In this document: in pieces, positions 1 through 11,621 of the stretch
How positions within the stretch are numbered: the stretch's first letter is position 1
Layout: every line of letters begins with the position of its first letter
Assembly (NCBI GenBank): GCA_014529385.2
Contig: CM043967.1
Location: forward strand, 80,986,278 to 81,050,277
From: Adiantum capillus-veneris
Lineage: Eukaryota; Streptophyta; Polypodiopsida; Polypodiales; Pteridaceae
Direction of reading: 5' to 3'
DNA: 64,000 bases
Notes under the pieces: generated by a model
Seen by the model: the letters and a program-made list of their open reading frames with translations, nothing else
What the model was told of the DNA's origin: nothing
The model's database searches: none
Position numbers and translations under genes: made by a program

Positions 1-454
1 TAATAAGTGTTTCTAGACCTATCTCAGCAGGGGACCGAAAGGAGAAATGGTTGCATCTCAATAGGGGTCCAAAAGGAGACAGTTTACCAAAGAGCAATGT
101 GCAATAAGTGCTTCTAGACTTATCTCAACAGGGGACAATGTCATAAAATCTAATATTTAGCTAACCCAAATGATTTTCTCATATTAAAGAGATCATTTAA
201 TGTGGGAGAATAATCAGGAACAAGAGTTAGAATAGAGACATGTGCTTCTAGACCTATCTTAGCAAGGGACCAAAAAGAGAGATGGTTGCATCTCAATAGG
301 GGTGCAAAAGGAGATGGTCTACCAAAGAGCAATGTGTAATAAGTGTTTCTAGACCTATCTCAACAAGGGACCAAAAGGAGAGATAGTCGGTCTACCAAAG
401 AGCAATGTGCTTCTAGACTTATCTCAACAAGGGACCAAGAGGAGACATGGTTAC
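1..454 (+). repeat. LTR fragment of element B family with ~100-bp tandem units
   Basis: From 139 the sequence starts TGTCATAAAATC and matches the start of the element B 3' LTR at 16254. Positions 1-138 hold further copies of the same internal unit, which begins CTTCTAGAC and includes CTATCTCAACA. Units recur near 11, 111, 245, 347 and 409, so this part of the LTR is a degenerate minisatellite. Similarity to the 16254 copy stops near 454, where element A begins. The simplest reading is that this is the left part of the element B 5' LTR, split by element A. That is inference, because about 280 bp present in the 3' LTR are missing here. Confidence 0.7.
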
Positions 455-757
455 TGTTAACCCTCGTGGCTCACGGACACCCTATCGCCTACGACGGACA
501 CTGTAACCGTATTATTTATTTAAGTAGAGTCAGGCACCGGGCTTGTCGGTCCAATAGGGAAAGGTAGAGTGATCACCGATGAGAGGCGCACTCTAACACG
601 AACATGCTAGGGTTGGTTGGCTAAGCATGGGCGCCCAAGTGTGAATGGGGTGAGCTCACATAAAAGCCAATTAAACCTAAAATTGAGTCATTCTCTCATT
701 GTGCAATAGAAGCTGCTCTTGCTCCATCTCCACCTTCTCCTTCACCATCTCCTTGTG

Positions 758-840
<83 letters not shown>

Positions 841-1092
841 GAGTGAGAGTGTGTGTGCGATCGAGCATTACGGCGGCACGACGGCCGCGAGGCGGTTGAG
901 CGCGGCGTAGCGGCGTCTCCCTCTTCTTCGCGGCGAGGAATCCTCTACGGCAGGAGCATAAGGCGGTGAGCGACACACCATTGCCCTCTTTGAGCTTACT
1001 AGTTAAACTAGTTGTGTGCTTGGAGCCGTTTGCGGCTCGTACACGGTGTATCGGCAAGTCCCTTGCTTCGACAGTGCGGCAAGGAGCGCACA
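455..1092 (+). repeat. Putative 5' LTR of element A
   Basis: It begins TGTTAACC, right where element B similarity ends, and ends in CACA four bases before a tRNA-Asp-type primer binding site. It contains a GT/GA microsatellite. No matching second copy was found in the window, so the LTR status rests on the TG...CA ends and the primer site position. Confidence 0.5.
754..836. repeat. (GT)n followed by (GA)n microsatellite
   Basis: About 40 bp of alternating GT runs directly into about 40 bp of GA. The long arginine-glutamate, leucine-serine and threonine-histidine reading frames across it are artefacts of the repeat. Confidence 0.95.
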
Positions 1093-1096
1093 TTTT

Positions 1097-1114
1097 TGGC
1101 GCCGCTGCCGGGGA
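1097..1114 (+). promoter_or_regulatory. Primer binding site, tRNA-Asp type
   Basis: TGGCGCCGCTGCCGGGGA closely resembles the primer site used by plant Athila/Tat-like gypsy elements, which is complementary to the 3' end of tRNA-Asp. It lies just 3' of the putative LTR and about 1 kb before the gag start. Confidence 0.75.
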
Positions 1115-2122
1115 ATAGCCCTGCACTAAGCCCAAGAGGCACTTTGTGCTTCTTGTATGAGTGGTTTGCAGTAGGAAAGAAGAGGGAGAGGAAGGCGTAT
1201 TTTTTCTGCAAGTTGTTAATTCTGTTTTTCCAATGCGCACAGTTTGCATTTTCTGTTTTTCTGCTGCGTACATTCAGTAATTAGTTAGACAGTTAGCAAA
1301 ATTCTGTTTTTCTGTTTACACACAGTTAGCATTTCTTGCGTTTTTTTTGCATTTTCTGTGTTTTCACTGCACAGTTCTGACAAGTTTCAATTTTTGCATT
1401 TTCTATGTTTTCTGGTTTGTGCACAGTTAGACGCACTGCTAGTTAATTAAGTAGGTTAGTAATTAGGTGAACCATTGATTAGCAGGTCAGTAGGTAGGTG
1501 GGACAGTAAATAGTTAGGTGAGGTCAACGCGCACCAAAACGCGTACCAAATAATATCTCAAAAAAAAAAATAAAATATTTTTTTGTTTAAAAAAAAAAAA
1601 AAAAAACGTGAGCGAGGGGGAGGTTAGATTTTCGAAAATAAAAAACGTGAGTTATAAAAACGGATGGGTTGGTTTGTATAAAAGCTAGATCGGGATCATT
1701 TTCCCAAGCCCAAGCCCAAGCCCAAGCCCAAGCCCAGGCCTCAGTCCTCAGTCTTATGATATATACTAGACTCACTCTTATATATATACCCTACCTCCTC
1801 AAGAGGGAATGAGAGCATGTGGGACAAGTCCTCCACTCTCCTCCCTTCTCTTCCCACTTGCACCTTTAGACTTGCTATTTGGAGCATAGTTCCCCAGCTA
1901 GGAAAAGACTGTTTCGGGCTTTTCTGGAGCAAAATAGAACCAAACGGTGGGCTGTAAAGCATAGCGCGTCCCTCCTAGCGATACGCTCGTTTCGAGCTAT
2001 CACACGGCCCATTCCACGACACGCTCTAAAAAATCTAGCAAAAAAAAAACAAAAAACACGCTAAAAACTAGTCACAAGGCCTCCTAGAGTAGCTTTTTGA
2101 CACCTTAGGGTATCAAAAGCAC
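1115..2122 (+). other. Untranslated leader of element A
   Basis: There is no credible gene here. The stretch is T-rich with repeated TTTCTGTTTT and CAGTTAG words, poly(A) tracts near 1561-1605, and a hexamer array (CCCAAG, about six copies, 1703-1737). It ends just before the gag start codon at 2123. Confidence 0.6.
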
Positions 2123-5100
2123 ATGCACTTACGCTCTGGGCGGGTGCTAGAACACGAGCATATTGAGGGTGCCTCTGTTCATACGGACACCCATTACCCA
2201 TCCACGATAGGATCTAGACCCTCAGCGGGGACACAAGGTAGCACCACCCAAGACCCTAAAATAGCCGCTAGTGATTCCTCCTCCGACTCAGAAATCATGG
2301 AAGCATACCCTACCCAAAACACTGAGAGAGAAGGCCATGCACCTCCCGAAGCTCCACAGCCTAGTACTAGTATGTTTAGCCGTTTCATGGAAACATTAGG
2401 TAGAGCTACTCGCTCGGAACCTGATGCAAATGAAGCACACGAAGGGGGTGGGGAAGTGGACTCTCCTTTCACATCGCACGTGGACCCCACACCCCCAAAG
2501 AGTGTCCATGTGGATATCGTGCCAACTTCTTACCAAGAAGGCCCTGTTGAGCTGCCTCCTTCAGAAGTTCCCTCTAGAGTACCGTTGGTGACAAGTAAAA
2601 CCACGGGGAGCAACATTGCTTCTACCTCACAAGAAACCGTTAACACGTCGACTCTAGAAGGATTGTTCATTAATGATCATTGGACATATGACCTCCACAC
2701 TGAGGTGTTGACGGATCTACACTCTGGCCACGCCTACCATGTAGGATGGATAGAGATTGTACAATCCACCTCTAGTGCCACGAGCATCGAAGATCAATAG
2801 AAAATGATCTGTAATGTTATCCATGGCATTATTCAATCAGAAAGGCAAAACCGAGGGGTAAATATACTCTCAACTGGCCCCATGAGATTTCTGGATACGA
2901 GCAAGGCTCAACAGCCTACTCTATCACAAATGGAGACTCCTCTAATGAGCCCCATGGACCCATCTTACGTCATTTCACCTGGGGTCTCTATGCAATCTGA
3001 GCCTCCGAGCGACAACTTTAGCTTCCCTAAGTTGGCTCAACCCTCTATTAAGGAAAACCCAGTGCTCACTCCAGGGATAAGCCTGACAGAGAGTGTACCG
3101 ATGACATCTATGGTTAGCGCAGTGCCACTACCTAGTGTCGTAGTACCTAATATGGGGCCTCGACCGTATGTGCCTCTAGCCCCTTATGCACACATGGCCC
3201 CCACACCTCCAATTGTACCACTTGTTTATGCTCCTCGAGTGCCGCTCCCTAGCCCTTATCCGAGTGGACCTATGCCCGGTTATGTTCCATATCCTGCATC
3301 ATCCACACATATGCCAAGACCGGTACCCGTCCCTCTCCCACATATGATTCCAAGAGTACCTCCACCGGCCCTGCCTCCTCACATAGGTGACTTGGCAGCG
3401 TTTGCTCAAACCATAGGTCGATCTGTCGCGGAAAATATGCGTCATGCATCTGATAGAGAGCCTAGAAGTAAGGCAGTACAAATTGCCAAACTCACGCAAA
3501 AATTCAATGGGGACGAAGATGCTAGGAAACACATTGAAGTGTTTGAACAAGTATGTGATTCCTTAGGGGAACGCAACGAACTACATAAGTGCAATGCCTT
3601 AAGCTTGACATTAAGTGGGAAGGCTGGAGATTGGTATAGGACCCTAAGGGTGGACGAGAAAACAATCTACCCTACCCTTCGAAGGTTGTTTCTAAAGGAG
3701 TACATATGAGAAGGTGTGCTTTGGGGTGTAGCATCTCAGCTACAGAAGGCCGAACGTAAGGAAGGAGAGTTAGTAAGGGACTTCATTAGTCGTCTAAAGC
3801 ACTTAAACTCTCGTTGCCCTGTAAATGAGCACTTCAACAATAACCAACTGCTTGATCGATTCATTCGAGGGTTGAGGAATGAAGGAATCTATAATGGACT
3901 AGTGATTAGAGGTATCACAACCTGGGAAGATGTCACTGCCAATGCAATCCAATTGGAGGACAACTTGATGATAGCAGGCATGAGGGTGTCTACCGACACG
4001 AGATCCACTAGCTCACAAGCCATTGAGTATGAACCCATGACTGCAAAGCCCATTGCCAATGAGCCAAAGGTATTTGAGACATTCTTGACAGACCTCACCA
4101 AGGCAATCCAAGAGTCTCTTAAGGATAATCGACCCCCTCAAAATAGTCACATGTATCCAAGAAGGGAGCAACAATGGTGTTCCATTTGCTTAGGTCCACA
4201 TAGCACTAGTGAGTGCCCTACGTTTAGAGTAAAATTTAATGGAACTTGCAACGCATGTGGTAGGTATGGTCACCAAGCTAAGGATTGTTTAATGATCAAG
4301 CGCATTATGGCAAATAGACCACCTGTAGCCTGGACGGATGCACCTCGAGCTCCTGTATTGATGCCTGCTCCACCTGTTGAGAAACTACTGCAACACATGG
4401 TCCCTAGACCTCAAAATGTTGTACAAGCTACACCGCTACCACCTCCTGTGCTAGGACCGCAGCCCCCGCATCCAAGAGTCGCCCCTATGAACCAAGTGGG
4501 TTGCGAGCCATCAAATGCTTATGCAGATGGCTGTGAGGAGGAAATAGACACTAGTATTGCCTACGGACTTGATACATTGGAAGAGTGTCCTATATACTAC
4601 ATGGAAGATTGTTGGGGGCAAGTAAAGCCTGTTTATCAAGCTGCTGCTCTCGCATCCAAAGGTCAAAATATCAACACCCAGGCTAGGAGGCCACCTCTTC
4701 AATGCTACGAGTGTGGTGGACCACATCGGGCAGCGGAGTGCCCTATTAGGCTGCAAAAGAATGCTGCACAGATGCAAATGAATCAAGGGAGCACGTCTCC
4801 AATGCCAATACTCACATGTAATCGTTGTGGCATAGATCACTTGATTGCCCAATGCCCCTATAACCCAAATGCGCCTAAAATCACACCCCTAAATTTGGTC
4901 GAAATTGCTAGTGTGACATCGTCAATACCACCTGTCGCACCCGCTTATGCGATTACACGGTCCATGCTTCAAGGGCCAGGCCATATCCTCGAAGAGAGAG
5001 ATACCGCGTCAGTTATCCAAGCAAAGAAAAAGAAGACACGAAGGAAGAGGTCGCAGAATACGGGAAATTCAAAGCCAATTTCCAAAACAAACATAGGAAC

Positions 5101-5932
5101 AGGAGATGACCCCGTGTATATGAATGACCTCGAGGATGATTCAGATTCAATCGAGACAATGGAGACTAGAACCAATACCACAAAGGGAAATACCGACAAA
5201 GAAAACCGTAACATGGAACCAAATGAAAACCGAATAAGAGAAAACCATAAAGAGCCTCTGAAAACACCACAAGTGTTTCCAAATCCAATCCAAGACCCCC
5301 AAGATAAACCGCAGGGGCAAAAAGGGAAGAATCGTAAAAAGAAGATTGGGACGTACCCAAACCCAGTAGACGAGATTGAGCAGGTGAAACATCTAAGAGG
5401 TTTAGTGGAGGAGACTCAAAGGAAACTAGAACCAGAACCCATGCATGTCAAAATTCATGACACAGTGTTTCCCACGCAAGTTCATCCACCCCACATGAAC
5501 CATAGACCGTTAGCCATATCTAGTATCATCCAAGAAGGGAGTGAGGACGGGGCATCAGAAAGTGAGCATACACCTTTCTTGTTGGAAAGGATGTTTAACG
5601 CAGGAATACCTGATCCCATTGAGGAATATGAGATTCCATCCTCACCAGTTCCTAGTCAAGGACCTACACCCTGCAAAATGCCAATGAATGTTGCCAAACT
5701 AGTGGACTTCATGTCTTCTGAGGTCCGAACCACAATCATAGCAAAGCTGTATGGAGATCCTGAGTTATTCCTTGCACTTCGAGCATTCCTTAACGGAGAG
5801 CTACGAACGGGATTACCGCAGTTTGCGCAACCAAATAGGCTTGACTCGATTATGATTGATGAGGAAAATCATTTGCAATCACTTGACTTAGATGGACACG
5901 AGTCTGTGATCGAGGTACCCATTAACGAATAA
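2123..5932 (+). pseudogene. Element A gag polyprotein, four zinc knuckles, stops at 2798 and 3707
   Basis: The start is chosen at 2123 because the product begins MHLRSGR, a typical gypsy Gag N-terminus. Frame 2 stays open to the stop at 5930 except for TAG at 2798 and TGA at 3707; the TGA sits where a sense residue is expected (YI-stop-EGVLWG). A proline-rich region (about 3120-3400) precedes the retrotransposon Gag core (about 3470-3960, with GKAGDWY and LDRFIRGL). Four zinc knuckles follow: CSICLGPHSTSEC, CNACGRYGHQAKDC, CYECGGPHRAAEC and CNRCGIDHLIAQC. Only the second has standard CX2CX4HX4C spacing; the others are CX2CX3HX4C. A long basic and acidic linker follows. Gag would package element RNA in cytoplasmic particles. 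At about 1,270 codons it is far longer than a usual plant gypsy Gag. Confidence 0.85.
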
Positions 5933-7465
5933 GGGCAGTATTTTGAAGGCGACGATTCTAATGCGACCCTACCCATCACTACCAAGGGATTAACTATAAA
6001 GGGAATTCTTGATGGTGGTGCGGGAGTTAGCATCGTTACAAAAGATTGTTGGGAATCCATGGGAAAACCCCGCCTCAGTGTTACTAACATTGTGGTAAAG
6101 ATGGCAAATGGTACCATAGCCAAACCTATGGGGATGCTCAAGGATCTTAAGATCAAAGTTCTAGGACACAAGGTACGACATACGTTCATTGTAATGGATT
6201 TCTCTAAACACCTTATGTCATATGAAATGATTTTAGGACGACCATTCATGAGGGAAGCACAAATGGTTCACGATTGGTCTAAAAATCATGTCTATTTGCA
6301 ATTCCAAGACTCTGTCCTTAGAGTGGATTTGGTGACTGGTAAGGTACACCCCTTAGGGAGTAAAACCATTATTGATCATCGCTCTGACACCACCGTTCAC
6401 TCGGCCCCACTACAATATTGTTACACTTGTAAGAAGGATTCGGACATTGGCCAAGATTCTCCTTACATGGATGTGTTACCGGGTATGACGGAATCAGACA
6501 ACGTAGACTGGGTACACCTAGCTGCAACCATAGATACCTGGGGAAATAGAGGAACCACTTGGGTCACACCAGAGGGGGAAGAGGTACCACAAATTGCACC
6601 TCTGAACATGATAAGTGCCATACATGCATCTTCTAAGGGCAAGGCAATTGTGGACCAATCTGACAGTGACACCGATAGCTCAATAGAAGACTTTGACCAA
6701 CACGACTTGGACACTGACTCCCAGAGTGAAATGGATTCTGAATCTCATGAATTAGAGAGTGGAGCAAGTTCAGAGTCAAAACATTCGGAAGGACCGAGCA
6801 CATCAACCGATGATAGCTCCCCTGAGAGTGAAGAGGACACCAACGAGGACTCCTTTAGTGAGCCAGATCTAAATGCAAATCAAAAGCAGGTCTCAAATAA
6901 GAAAAAGAAAAACCTTAAGAGGCGTCGATATCGAGCCAATGTACGTGCTAGGATAAAAAAGAAGAGATCCTCAGCAGAATGGCTCAGTTATATAGGAGCA
7001 TGTGATGCTCATCGAAAATTGGTAGACAATTGGGGTGAATATCTCCAAAATGTTATGTGGTGTAGACCACGACCCCATGACATAGCCCAATTAGAGATCA
7101 TAGACAAGCCAAAGTTGAGCCGCACTGCAAGGAGGCGTCAAAACCACGAGTTAGCTCGACAACACAAGAAAGCAGAAATGGAAGCACAAACCAAAGCACA
7201 ACCAGAATTCACAGACTTGCATCCTGCACCAGAACATTTGAAATCTTACACCACAGGGGAAGCAAAGGTTGTGTACACAAAAGCCCAAAGAATACCTATC
7301 GATGGGAATAATGGAATCTATGATGGTCCGGCAATAGTTAAAGAAATAGAATTAGCTGACCCCGGTGAAGAATCAAAACCTGTTTTTATTGCCCAAGACC
7401 TCACAGAAGTTGAAGAGGCGGTCCTCAAAGAGCTTCTCAAGGAATTCAAGGACGTATTCGCTTAG
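5933..7465 (+). pseudogene. Element A aspartic protease and linker of pol
   Basis: This continues in the gag frame after the TAA at 5930. The retropepsin active site is seen as ILDGGAGVSIV (about 6004-6036), with DGG in place of the commoner DTG or DSG, and the second conserved block as MILGRPFM (about 6229-6252). It would cleave the Gag-Pol polyprotein. A roughly 250-residue acidic, serine-rich then lysine/arginine-rich linker separates it from RT. The frame ends at TAG 7463 within a motif that normally reads DVFAW before RT, so this stop most likely replaced a tryptophan codon. Confidence 0.85.
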
Positions 7466-8014
7466 ACATACCATGATATGAAAGGTGTTCCACCTTCTGT
7501 GGTCCAACATACAATCCCTATGATTAGCACTGCGAAGCCCGTACAACAAAGACCCTACCCGATGAATCCTAAGTACGCAAAGATCATTCAAGAAGAACTA
7601 GAAAAGCTTATCAAATGTGGGTTCATATATCCTATTGAACACTCTAAATGGGTGTCTCCAATAGTTATCGTGCCAAAAAAGAATGGGAAACTCAGGGTGT
7701 GCGTGGACCTCAAAAAAGTTAATGCAGCTACTAGAAGAGACCATTACCCCCTACCATATTCCGAACATGTACTCGAAAGAGTTGCAAGCAAGGAAGCTTA
7801 TAGCTTCCTAGATGGGTACTCAGGCTACAACCAAATCACGATAGCGCTAGAGGACCAAGCTAAAACTGCCTTCATCACGGAATTTGGCATGTTTGCATTT
7901 CGTGTGATGGCTTTTGGCTTAACAAATGCCCCTGCTACATTCCAACGATTAATAAACACTGCTTTTAACAAATGCCCTTGCTACATTCCAACGATTAATA
8001 AACACCCGATCTAG
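7466..8014 (+). pseudogene. Element A reverse transcriptase, N-terminal half only
   Basis: Same frame as gag and protease. RT fingers and palm motifs are clear: GFIYPIEHSKWVSPIVIVPK, LRVCVDLKKVN, SFLDGYSGYNQI, and FGLTNAPATFQRL. The sequence stops right after FQRL, before the catalytic YxDD box, at a 46-bp tandem duplication (7921-8005). RT thumb, RNase H and integrase are missing. The copy cannot reverse transcribe or integrate by itself. Confidence 0.9.
7921..8005 (+). repeat. 46-bp tandem duplication at the pol deletion junction
   Basis: A 39-bp block beginning AACAAATGCCC is present at 7921 and again at 7967, with a 7-bp spacer. Directly after the second copy the coding sequence jumps from RT to the polyprotein C-terminus in another frame. 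The duplication marks the junction of the deletion that removed the second half of pol. Confidence 0.85.
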
Positions 8015-8364
8015 AGCTAGTTTGGGTACCAAAGAAAGAACGATTTGTTCCACCTAGCTCAGGAACAGGGAAATCAAATGAAGCTTCTTGCTCTTCATGT
8101 AGTTCCTATACGCAAATAGAAGCTTCGACACAACCTCCACCTACCACTGTACATATCCATACAAGGACGAAAGAGTTTGCACCTCCTGGGGTAAGTTCAC
8201 CACCTACAACAACGTTGCCAATAAAATCATGGGAGAGTACCTTACCACCCTTGCAACTAGATGAAACGCATAGGGTGGTCGAAAACTATTGGTTAAAACC
8301 TTCACCCATAACAACTTGGAACAATTGGTTTCAAAAGGTGACGACCTCCTTCCAAAAGGTATGA
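8005..8364 (+). pseudogene. Element A polyprotein C-terminal remnant
   Basis: About 119 codons are open in frame 1 from the duplication to TGA 8362. The product is proline- and threonine-rich and includes VWVPKKERF and a C-terminal WNNWFQKV. It has no recognisable domain. Its place just upstream of a purine tract suggests the tail normally found after integrase, now fused next to a half RT by internal deletion. Confidence 0.5.
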
Positions 8365-8372
8365 TCTAACCA

Positions 8373-8385
8373 AGGAAGGGGGGAG
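8373..8385 (+). promoter_or_regulatory. Polypurine tract, element A
   Basis: AGGAAGGGGGGAG lies directly before TGTTTGCTAACA and nine bases after the polyprotein stop. This is where a plus-strand priming site belongs. Confidence 0.6.
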
Positions 8386-10156
8386 TGTTTGCTAACATCA
8401 ATCATTCACTCGCTCCCCTCTCAACCTTCCTCCCTGACCTCTCAATTCCAATCTTAGGGAATGTATATATATAGCCTTATACTCACAAAAAACAAAAATA
8501 GTAAAGAGCAAGAGCGACTAGCAACGAGAGAGCACCCTATCAGATCTTACATATAAGTCCAAATTCACCGTGTCAATTCAAGCAACACACAAAAACAACT
8601 CTTATGTTTTAAAGGCCTAACCAAATCTATCTATCTTGTCAGAAATGGCTACTTCACTAGAGGCATGCACTTCTATTTTTGATGAAAGGTACCCTTTGTC
8701 TTTTCCTCAAGTGTTCTACGTATGCTACCCTATACTTTCTTGCGAATGGGATTTGATAGAGAGCCTTGCATGTGAGAAATTTTGAGGAGTTAGAATGGCT
8801 GATACGTCTATGGCTAACTAGTGATCCCTACCCAGTAGCGAATGTATCTCCAATGGCACATGCTTATTCTTTTGCACAAGATGAGTATCCACGCATCGCG
8901 GTTCTTGATTAGCATGCTTGCACAAGAGGATGATGAAGAGGAACTAATAGAGACCGAGGAAGACTATGGCCTCACGGACAACGATTTTATTTATCTAGAT
9001 GATGAGGATAGAGGCCTAGCCTTAGGGTGGCCACCCGGTTTATATAATATCCTCTTTCCTTGATTCTAAAAGGGGTGACAGATAGGTAGGTTAGGGGTCT
9101 AGATTGTGTTTTGAGTTTGTTTTTTAAGGAGTTTTAATTTTTCACATTGACATGCCTCCTAGAGGTATAGTGCCTGTTTTTGGATGTGTTAGGTAGGACT
9201 TATATGGATCTCCATCCACATGGCTGAGGACATCTGCTTCAACGAAATGAGCCACTCCATACCTCCAGGTGTACTACTTTCCATGATTCATGTTGGTGGA
9301 TATGTGTAATTGCTAATAATGATTTTTCATTCTTTGTTTGAGTGCAATAGTTATGATTGTTATCTGCCATTATAGATGTATAAATTTGTCTTTGCTTAAG
9401 TTGATTGAACTCCAGTTTAATCTTATGGATGAGCCTGGAGATTAGGAGACCGTGACTTTAGGTTAACTCATTTACTTGACCACTAGGCCTAGCTAATAAA
9501 ATTATCCGAGTATTTGAGACCTTAGGAATGTTTTAGGCAGAGAAAGGCTTGCTCACTCAAACAACAAAAAACACTAGTGCGAATACCAAGGAAATGGAAG
9601 CAAAAAAAAAAAAAAAACATAAGTGCCACAAATGAAAAATCTTACGCTGGAAGAGAAATCCTGGCTTGAATTGGTACTTCACTCACATGTATTGTCTATG
9701 GTACTAGAGCCCTAGAGGTTCCCAGTGTGGGCGCTTTTCCTTGAGAAGCAAAAAACCCCGGACATACAAAATAAGCACACACGTCACATGATTGTGGCCC
9801 AAAGTAAAAAAGTATTAAAAAAAAATAAAAATTAAAAGACTTCCATTGAGCTTACAGTTAACATTTCAAGCTTTTGTTTGCAGTTGTGAGAGCAAGTTGG
9901 CTAATCAAAGCTAAAAAGCATAATTAGGGAATCTTGCATTTAGATAATCTTCTTAGCTTAGCTAGTACTAGAGTAGTTGTTTTAACCTTAGTCATAGCTA
10001 ACTAATTGATAAACTCACCCATAAGCTCAAAACTCTTGATTAATTAATTTACTCAAAGTGCAATTTATTTGTCCTTAATGGCAGTCTAACATTTCATAAA
10101 TCTTGCATTTACTCATTTCCACATGTACTTTACATTCCCCTCATGATACATGTCAA
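8386..10156 (+). repeat. Putative 3' LTR or 3' terminal region of element A
   Basis: It starts TGTTTGCT after the purine tract. A TATA box (TATATATATA, 8463-8472) is followed by A-rich sequence, as in the U3/R part of an LTR. A small broken ORF occupies 8645-9063. From 9064 to 10156 I see only AT-rich sequence with poly(A) tracts (9601, 9818) and no gene. No match to 455-1092 was found, so this may instead be an unrelated inserted LTR. Confidence 0.4.
8645..9063 (+). pseudogene. Small acidic ORF downstream of the polypurine tract
   Basis: The first segment runs 8645-8785 (46 codons, begins MATSLEACTS). A shift of frame near 8774 gives FEELEWLIRLWL, and a further shift gives an acidic tail (8931-9060) with EDDEEELIETEED and ending GWPPGLYNILFP. 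The segments read as one protein of roughly 135 residues interrupted by two frame changes and one stop. No family is recognised. Its place inside an LTR-like block, after the TATA box, is unusual. Confidence 0.4.
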
Positions 10157-10365
10157 AAAGAGACCCTACAAAGGAGGGGGAAAGCCCCAAAGTAAGGGGA
10201 ATCTTTGACTTAACCTCCCACTCACCCAAAGGGCACCCTTTTCTCAAGGGGCACATGGGACACATGTCAGACTCTCCCTAGCCACATGGTGTGCTTGAAC
10301 GCTATTGGCTGGGCTAAAGAGGGGTCCAATGAGCTTCTTCCATTCAATAAATATCTAAATATTTT

Positions 10366-10402
<37 letters not shown>

Positions 10403-11265
10403 AGGGGTAAGGAGGACACTTGTCCGAATACTACCCATGTACTTGAAATGCATGGTGCATATGATTGGCAAGGGGGAGAGGGATCCAATGAGCTTGAGAC
10501 ATGAGCAAAAAGTAGAACTCGCCTCAAGCAAGCAAGGGGTGTGTTGGGGGGTATACACCTCTCACACACTCATTTTGTGGATGTATTCTCACTTGGTGAA
10601 AGTAGAGAAACTCCACCTCCTTCTCCAAGTTTGTTGAGAAGTGAGAGCCTACACCAACACTCTTGGCTATGGAATGCAAATCCAACCAAGAGCCATGCTT
10701 CAATGCTTAAGCTTTCCATCTTCTCCATCCTCATTACTATGCTATTATGTATGCTAGCAAGAAGAGTGATGATAGGCGAGGAACTATTTCTTTCTCCTAT
10801 GGAATATTTCTTCTTCCTCTTCCCTACCCTCATTCCCCGCTAGCTCTCTCCACCTTTGAAGGTGTTTGAGGCCTTGGGGCTGAGGCTTGGGATAGTTAAT
10901 ACTTTCTACAAAGTTTATGTTATGCTTGTGATACATGAAGCTTTCCATCTTCATTGCATCACCATGGTCACAAGGAACACAAAGATTGTATTGTACCAAA
11001 TCTCTCTTGATGGGAGAAACTATAATACAAATTCCTATTGGAGGGGGGACCAGCTCCGTATGAGTCCGGCCCTCAACTCTTGTCATGTTCTCTAAACTCT
11101 CTCTCTTGCAAAAGTATTGTTCATGCCAAGTTAACTAAGTACCATCTTTATGTTGCTACCATCAATTAAGTTCACCCGCTATGCTCACAAAGTAATCTCA
11201 CAAAAGTGCTTTATCTAATTCCATAATTCCATTACACTCAAAGTTCATAGGCCATTTCCATTACA
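10157..11265 (+). repeat. Element B 5' LTR, right-hand part
   Basis: The segment from 10157 matches 16857-17036 almost base for base, differing by a few substitutions and a 5-bp insertion. It continues past the point where the 3' copy is cut. A (CT)n tract lies at 10371-10400. The LTR ends ...TTACA just before the primer site. ORFs across it are short and overlap on both strands; none is credible. Confidence 0.8.
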
Positions 11266-11266
11266 T

Positions 11267-11278
11267 TGGTATCGTAGC
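11267..11278 (+). promoter_or_regulatory. Primer binding site, iMet-like with one change
   Basis: TGGTATCGTAGC differs by one base from the plant initiator-methionine primer site TGGTATCAGAGC in its first 8 bases and again at position 9. It is placed one base after the LTR end. Confidence 0.6.
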
Positions 11279-11621
11279 ATTTGGTTTCTCTTTTCTTGCT
11301 TAAGAAGAGAGGTCCTTAAGTAGCCTATTAATGGTTGAATTTGTTAATTATATTAGGGTAAGTGGGACTGGGATCTATTATCGATTTTGTTGAGCCCACT
11401 AAGTGGGATATGGTGCATACCTCGGGAGCTTTGGTCTTTATTATGGAGTCTTTTTAGACTTGCCTATGGCTTTACCATTATTGAGCCATAAGAAGTCCAA
11501 AAGGATCTATCCCTCGGCAACTCTGCTATGTTAGACCCACTCCAGTACTCTCTATAATTAACCAATTCGAGCCGTGGGTGTAGATACTTAAGTGCCTATT
11601 TTCAAAGACTAAGGTTTTGAA

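Larger units (their letters stand above)
455..10156 (+). mobile_element. Element A: internally deleted Ty3/gypsy retrotransposon
   Basis: The order is LTR-like block, tRNA-Asp-type primer site, leader, gag, protease, the N-terminal half of RT, a polyprotein C-terminal remnant, a purine tract and a 3' LTR-like block. Most of RT and all of RNase H and integrase are absent. Gag to RT lies in one reading frame with four in-frame stops and no frameshift over about 5.9 kb. Element B LTR sequence lies on both sides (before 455 and after 10157), so A probably inserted into B. The putative 3' LTR (8386 onward) does not resemble 455-1092 by eye, so the outer limits are uncertain. Confidence 0.65.

Noticed and set aside
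699-1284. ORFs rich in Cys-Val, Arg-Glu or Leu-Ser across the GT/GA tract
   Set aside because: Translations of a dinucleotide repeat; open in several frames on both strands.
2123-8014. RNA editing (U-to-C) as a way to restore the in-frame stops
   Set aside because: That editing is known from organelles of ferns, lycophytes and hornworts, not from nuclear transposons; plain mutation is simpler.
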